64,000 nucleotides of DNA. It comes from Hedera helix (lineage: Eukaryota; Streptophyta; Magnoliopsida; Apiales; Araliaceae). Below are positions 57,729 through 64,000 of this stretch, one piece after another. Below the pieces are notes generated by a model that was not told the origin of the DNA, did no database searches, and worked only from the letters and a program-made list of their open reading frames with translations. The stretch spans positions 21,604,556 to 21,668,555 of the forward strand of contig OX359270.1 of assembly GCA_947179155.2 (NCBI GenBank). Direction: 5' to 3'. Position numbers and translations under genes: made by a program. Position 1 is the first letter of the stretch. Each line of letters begins with the position of its first letter.

Positions 57729-57910
57729 AGGTTATGGTCTTTAATGGAGATCTAGGGTTAGAACTAGGAGGGGAGAGACGAATAGAATCAGTCACTAGTG
57801 TGTTCTACTTAAAATAATTTTTTTTATCTAATCAATCGATTTTGATATGGGGACAAAAAGTGACGAGTCAATTTCTTTAACTAATATTTATTTTGTGACC
57901 GCAGTTAAGA

Positions 57911-59178
57911 ATGTCTTCGAAAAATCAAGGAATGAACTATCTAATATCCAAGGCAAATGTGACCGAGAACCAAGAAGCTACAAATAATCATCTTGCAGCC
58001 TCGAAAAATAACGCGGGTGGCCATGTAAATTATTATGGTTTCTTTAAAAACTTCATGCAGTTCATGTAGAATCTGACAAGAGAAAATTCAGTCAATAATA
58101 ATGGTGGAAATATTAGCAATGCACAGATGGTCATTGTAAAATAATTTAAAGAGTTGGGACCACCTGAATTCTCTAGGAAGTCGGACCTACTCAAGGCGGA
58201 AACATGGCTAAAGAAAATGACAAAATATTTGATGTCATACGATGTTCCGATGATCAGAATGTTCTATTTGCCACCTTCATGTTACGACGTGAGGCAGGCC
58301 ATTGGTGGGAAATGATAAAACGTATCCATCATTCAGCACTCTAGATGTGTTGGATAGAATTTCAAGAGCTGTTTAATAAGAAGTACTTTCCAAAAAGTAT
58401 TCGCCACATGAAAGAGGTGGAGTTTATCAAGCTGGAGTAGGGGAACATGACTGTTTCACAATATGACGCCAAGTTTGTAGAGTTATCCCGATTTGTGACC
58501 CATCTGGGGGACGACGAAGCACGAATGAGTCGTATGTTCTTACAAGATTTAAGACCGAAAATTTGACAATCCCTTAGCTCTCATAAATTTTGTTTATATT
58601 CAGATATTGTGGATATGGCTCAAAGGGTAGCGGTAGAGCAAGAAAATGAAATATTGCAGCCAAAAGTCAATGACCAGCACACACACAGAGAGAGAAATAA
58701 TGACAATAATTACCGGAACGAGAACTATAGAAGAGGTAATCACCATTTCAGAAGTTATAACCACTTTGGTGGTAATACTGGCTTAAATAACAGCAGAGAG
58801 AAATCAAGTGGGAACAACTTCAAGAGAAAGAGATTCCATAATGATTATGAAAGGGCACCGGTGTCAGCACCTGCAATAGTTTCAAAGGGAGGATATCGAC
58901 CACCAATAAGGTGCTACAAGTGTGGTCAGGAGGGTCACATCAGCCCGAACTGTACTCATCAGTCAAAGTTGTGCTACAGTTATGGGAATGAAGGACATAT
59001 TGCACTATTTTATCCTGTTACAAAATCAAATCCAGCTACAATGATGGCTCCAAAAACTAGCACGAACAATTAAAAATCTATAGTTTAAGGGAGAGCTTTT
59101 GTTATGACATTCCAAAGGGCACATAACCTGAACGAGGTGATAACCGGTAAACTACTCATAAATTTTTGTGAAGTCTAT
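57911..59178 (+). pseudogene. Gag (Tekay element 2)
   Basis: ATG at 57911. The capsid region has several stops (for example 58067, 58141, 58342 and 58438). The open 3' piece (58609-59073) has a CCHC knuckle at 58912-58953. The second knuckle has lost Cys residues (CYSYGNEGHIALFY). The start of protease runs to the TCTAT at 59174-59178. Confidence 0.85.
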
Positions 59179-59919
59179 TTTAATATCCCAAACATTTCAA
59201 ATATGATCTGACAAGATCAAATCAAGGTTATCAATTCAAAACCTAAAGAGCGATTGTTCAATCATACCTTAAGCTATCTTAAAGAATATATACGACTCAA
59301 AAATGCAATCGTACATGACGAATAGGTTAAATATCATTAACCTAATCTATGTGTTATATGAATAATAAAGATTTAAGTATGTGATTTATGTGGAGGATTA
59401 AATATGTATATATTTAAATGTGAAAATATTTACATTTGAAAATTAAATTTAATAGTTAGTCAACTATTAAATTAAAAGAATTGAATTTATTATGAAATGA
59501 ATTGTGGAAACAAATAGAGTTTATTAATATTAATTAATTGAGCTTAAAATTGAAATTATATTATCAAATAATATAATTTGAATAATAAGCCTTGAACCAC
59601 AATGTATTTATTATGAATTAAAATTTATAAACAAGATAATTAATTCGCTTAAATAAAATAGTGAATTAAGGTAGGTATTTTTATTTAATAAAAATGAGGG
59701 AGTTAATTAAACTCATTATTTTAAAAGATATTACATATGAATGCAATATATTTATATATTAGCTTAATATATTATTATGCCAAACAAGTATAAATTAAAT
59801 AGAAATGAGGAAAATTAATTTACTAAATTGTTATTAGTAGATGAATATGTTGACTTTAAATAAAAAGAATTATTTAGTTAATGATAAATAATAATTGTAT
59901 TACGTTACAGTTATTAAAA

Positions 59920-60095
59920 TCTAAACCCTAAATTTAAAAGGTAAAAACCTAAACTAAGGTTTAGAAAACCTAAACTAGGGTTAGGTTAAAACCTAGAAAA
60001 GACTAAACCCTAAAATTTAAATCCTAATCTAGAGTCAAGCCTAATCTAAGATTAAAACCTAAGGATTAAACCATAAAACCCTAGAAAATATTACT
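59920..60095. repeat. Degenerate ACCTAAAC/AACCCTA-rich block
   Basis: Many variants of CTAAACC, ACCTAAAC and AAACCCTAA packed in about 175 bp inside the 4.1-kb LTR. It resembles plant telo-box sequence but is not a regular telomere array. Confidence 0.6.
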
Positions 60096-61324
60096 ATTTA
60101 TAAATACGCGTATAATACGAAAATTATACGGATATAATACAAAAATTATATAAAAATAATACAAAAATTATACGGTATAAATACGAAAAAATTAACCATC
60201 AATAGTGAAAGTCAACTATTTAATTAGTAGATTTAAATCAAAATAAAGATTTAAACTAATTAAATTAATTAGTTAGCAACCAATCAAGTTGCTAGCATTA
60301 TGAATGATTAATCTAAGCATCAATTAAGCTTAATTAATGACCAAAATGCCCTCTAAATCTAAGCCATCCTTGAGCAAGAGAAATCAAATTGGAATTCTCT
60401 TACTTTATCAAAATAGTAGGCCAAATCTTGTCTATCCATTTTTTGGAGATGATGATTCACCAAATATGATGATAACTAACATTAAGGGAACATTAATGAA
60501 GCACATGGGTCGACCATAACATCTGGGGTTGAGTGATGATCATGGTTTGGATATTTTAGGTCCAAATGACCTTAAAACCCTAATCCTAGCTCTCCTATAA
60601 ATAGTAAGCTCTCCCAAGGTTGAAAGTCACGAGTACAACACCCAAAATCAATCATAATTCGCTCCAAGTATCAGTCATATCATGCCTCGATCATAATCAA
60701 ATGGTAGAAATTTAAAAATTGCTTAAGAAATACAAAATTTATTTATGCTTGTTGATCTTTAATCTTTCGGTAAAAATTATGTTTTGTTGTTTATTAATGA
60801 CTGATATAATGTTAATAAGTGATATGGGCAGTTAAATTATGTTTATATAACATCGACATGCATAAAATGATAAAATTGAGCTCTCTGTTCTTGGCAATCA
60901 AGAACAGTCTGACAAGGCTCCTTTTTAGACGATTTAATCTGAGCATGTTGGTCGTTTGATGTGTTTTAAAGTTTTTAGCTGTGCCTTGTCATGTAGGGTA
61001 TACACAGAAACAAACCACACACGCATCAGATCACTTTGTTAGGAGATATGTTAGCTGGAAAGTGCCTGGTTGACCACGAATTCTAGAATTCCCAAAATTC
61101 TTTGTAACCAAGAAATCGGAAGAACAGTCTGACATGGCTATTTAACCGACTTATATCTTCCATGTTTGATGTTTTTAATGTCAAAATTTGGTATGTCATT
61201 GTAGTATGCCATGTATAGTACACCTAGAAACAAATTTTTAGTCCAAATAGTACATAATCTAAGAGATGTTTCAAGCCAAAAATGTCATCTTGACCATGAC
61301 CGTCTGTTTCTGGGCAGATAAAGA

Positions 61325-61990
61325 ACAGTTTGTTGCTATAGACTTTTAGCGATAGTCTGCTTCCAGTGTTCTTCAGTAGCATTTACCTTTAGCGACGAAC
61401 AGTCTGTCGCTAAAATCTATAGCGACAGTTTGCTTTCGGTAAGTTCAAGAACACCTACAACGACAGTTATAGCGACAGTTTTTGTCTGTCGCTATAGCTT
61501 TCAGTGACAGACCAACCCAGAAGACATAGTATACTGCCTATAGCGATGGATCTGGCGACAGATCCACTCAGGCCTTATTATGCACTGCCTTTAGCGACAG
61601 TATTGTCTGTAGCTATAGCTATTAACTACAGATTAGGATAAATTTAATTAAAACCTAATTTAAACAGCTTTTAGCGACGAACTTAGTAACAGATTTTTAA
61701 ATTAAGTATAAATTCAATTTGAAAATACTTTTAACGACATAGCTATACATGACAACATTAAATTAAACTTGAATAAAATTAATTTAAACTATCTTTAGCG
61801 GTGGATTTAATTAAAAATTCGTCGAGATAACTTCTAAATTAGTCTTTAGCAATGGACTGAGTTATGAATTAATTCAATTAACATATAAAACTATATTTAA
61901 TAAAGGATTAAGCTACGAATATAATTAATTAACATAATTAATTATACAATGAAGTGATTTAAGCGACGAACGTGAATAATTAACTTAGTG
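61325..61990. repeat. TAGCGACRG/CTGTCGCTA motif cluster
   Basis: A dozen or more copies of TTTAGCGACGRA or its complement in both orientations, able to form local hairpins. Similar motifs make up the hairpin MITE at 5648-5871. Confidence 0.7.
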
Positions 61991-63320
61991 AATTATTAAA
62001 TCGATGATTAAAATTATGAATTAACATTAAACCTCAAACGTACATTATTAATTAAATTAAATACATATTTCCATGTATGCTAACGAATATTATTGCTATG
62101 TTAAACATATTTGGACTACAAATTGAGTTCAAATCAGCGTGAACTAAATCGTACACCGAGTAGGCAAGTTCTAAATTTTTATGTGTTAATTATGCAAGTC
62201 TTTTAACTGTTTTATGATATGTTTAGAAGTTATAAAAATAAATTGTAAGTTTTATGTGGCAACGTGATATGAATTATCAACATGAAAGTTATTTGTGATA
62301 TTAAATTAATATTTATGATATTTTAAAAGCATGTTAAAGTATTTATGAAAACATAAACTGTGTATATGTTATATGATAGACTTACTGAGCCGTTGTGCTC
62401 ATTTTTGCGAATAAAACTTTATTTGCAGGTAATGAATAACGTTAAGAAGATTATGAACATAAATATGAAGCGTAGATTAGGTTTTCATACTTTATTACTT
62501 GTATTTGTATAAAGTCTTAATGACTATTGTAATACGAACAAGGAAATTATGTAACCGAATATTAAATGAATGATATAAATTATTATCATCAGAATGTTAT
62601 TATGTCTTTATTTTGATATAACTTAGAATTGTTAAAACTTAAAATAGTATTGATAATGATCTATTTATCTGGATGAGGATCGATAAATGACTTGTGAGTA
62701 TTGTACATCCGAGACAGGACTAATCGATGTTGACTGGTCAAATCCATCGTTAGGTTCCTCGGACCCAAGTATAAATTGTTATTACTATTCTGAATGTCAG
62801 ATAAGTAGGATTATTGATATGAAAAGATATCACTATAAACAAATGTGTTTCGAGTGCGGGTTTTAACTAGTTGGGTATATTCTGTACGGACAAAGAGAAT
62901 TTTATACAAGACAAAGGTACAACCATTTGTCACGGATAAAGATGCAAACATTTATCACGGCTGAAGATACAAACATTCACCCCAAGATTCTCTGTTCCCA
63001 AGAACCGTCCTAATGATTTAATACTGTGAATCTTGGAATATATAAAGTTATGGAATATTTAAATCCTAAGGTTAAAATTGGACCGTTATATATGGTGTTA
63101 TCCATTTATACGGATAAAATACAAGTTGATACTTGTATAAATAATGAATAAGATCAAGTTAAGATCCAATGACAAAGTTAAGAGAAAATTTTAAATGTAT
63201 AGTCTAAAATATACTATTTTAACTAATATGATTATGAGATCATTGGTTAAGTTGGTATATGTATAGAGTTTAAATCACAAGGTCCGCCGTAGTTAGTGCG
63301 GGAATTTTGGGGGCGTTACA

Positions 63321-63828
63321 TCTATGTTCTATTAGATAATAGCTCTACCCACTATTTTATCTCATCTTCATGTGTTCAACGTCTAAACTTGATCCCTAAA
63401 AACGTAAATTTTGACTTATCAGTTGAAACCTCATTAGGAGAAATAACCATTACATCTACTTTATATAAATCTTGTCTATTCCAAATCAACAACCTTACAT
63501 TATCCGTTAACCTTATTTCTTTGGACATGCATAAATCAACAACCTTACATTACCCGTTAACCTTATTTCTTTGGACATGCATAAATTTGATGTAATTTTA
63601 AAAATTAATTGGTTGATTACCCATCATGCTAAAATTAATTATTTTCATAAGATCATTAGTTTTCATATTCCTAATCAACAAGTCATGCAAATTCAAGCAA
63701 CTAAACCATTGAAATCTATAACTGTTATTTCTAGCCACAAAGCCATTAATTTATTGAAGAACAGATGTCAAGCCTTTTTAGCTCATGTTATTTATTTGAA
63801 TAAAAATAAGTCAAACTTGAATGATATT
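63321..63828 (+). pseudogene. Aspartic protease (Tekay element 2)
   Basis: The active-site motif reads LLDNSSTHYFIS, so the DTGS is altered to DNSS. A 50-bp direct duplication (63483-63532, 63533-63582) shifts the frame. VILKINWLITHHAKINYFHK follows, as in element 1. It stops matching the Tekay family at about 63828. Confidence 0.8.
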
Positions 63829-64000
63829 TATGAGTGAGTGCGTTTTACGCTCCATCTCACTCACCACATGGTTTGTTATTCAAATGAGGGTGTTTCGCTT
63901 CAAGTGATGTTTAAACATGTTCTAGAATTTAGTGATAACTTTCACAAGCATTCAGTCATATAAGCATTATCTAAGCATAAAACTAGACCATTACAAATGG
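63829..64000. other. Unidentified sequence after a sharp break in Tekay similarity
   Basis: Begins TATGAGTGAGTGCG and holds a small hairpin (GAGTGAG...CTCACTC, 63833-63863). Probably the start of another insertion that continues outside the window. Confidence 0.4.

Larger units (their letters stand above)
59179..63320 (+). mobile_element. Apparent solo LTR of 4.1 kb
   Basis: Starts TTTAATATCCCAAAC (from an expected TGTAATATCCC) and ends TTTTGGGGGCGTTACA. It is flanked by the 5-bp duplication TCTAT (59174-59178 and 63321-63325). TATA box at 60596-60603. No gag or pol is seen. I found no second copy of its ends inside, so a solo LTR is the simplest reading. A non-coding retrotransposon with unseen LTRs is possible. 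Confidence 0.75.
55239..63828 (+). mobile_element. Tekay element 2, 5' half, interrupted by a solo LTR
   Basis: 5' LTR, primer site, gag and protease in the same order as Tekay element 1. A foreign LTR splits gag and protease at 59179-63320. Sequence similarity to element 1 ends at about 63828, before RT. The flank before the LTR is AGAGG; the partner duplication is not in the window. Confidence 0.85.

Noticed and set aside
59920..60095. Interstitial telomere
   Set aside because: Units are irregular and mixed, and lie within an LTR.

Overview
The window is nuclear DNA of a flowering plant, almost certainly a eudicot. It holds one split host gene with short GT-AG introns, then about 60 kb of nested plant transposable elements: Tat- and Tekay-type Ty3/gypsy retrotransposons, a CACTA transposon, Tourist- and Stowaway-like MITEs and an integrated plant pararetrovirus. 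I saw no rRNA, tRNA, CRISPR array or bacterial-style operon. I cannot name the species.

Layout. (1) 1-2620: the 3' seven exons of a nucellin-like pepsin-type aspartic protease, the only clearly intact host gene. (2) 2771-5900: a Stowaway-like MITE, a Tat reverse-transcriptase scrap, a 1.8-kb foldback element with C/T-rich and G/A-rich arms around a GGTTACC array, and a 224-bp hairpin MITE. (3) 5553-52637: a deep nest. An LTR (5553-8652 plus 52174-52637) was entered by a gag-only minus-strand retrotransposon (8653-52168, LTRs at both ends, 5-bp duplication AACTA). That element was later split by a Tat element with antisense spliced ORF (9543-20972), a Tourist MITE (21308-21653), an endogenous pararetrovirus (23181-36988) and a Tekay chromovirus (39845-50067, duplication AATGA). 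The pararetrovirus is split by a CACTA element (27707-33138, duplication ATA), which carries the first exon of a VPS18-like host gene. (4) 52638-55238: a decayed Tat integrase with its own antisense coiled-coil ORF. (5) 55239-63828: a second Tekay element, split by a 4.1-kb apparent solo LTR (59179-63320, duplication TCTAT). (6) From 63829 the Tekay sequence stops and an unidentified sequence begins.

Almost every element gene is broken. Internal duplicates show directly that many stops arose by C-to-T change in CAG or CGA codons, as expected for methylated, silenced DNA. Only ORF2 of the pararetrovirus is open along its length. Its ORF1 has a frameshift, two stops and the CACTA insertion, so this copy cannot encode a complete polyprotein.

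The most interesting signals are the ordered nest with readable target-site duplications, the VPS18 exon carried by a CACTA element inside a viral gene, the spliced antisense ORF shared by two Tat elements, and the foldback element with opposed C-rich and G-rich arms.
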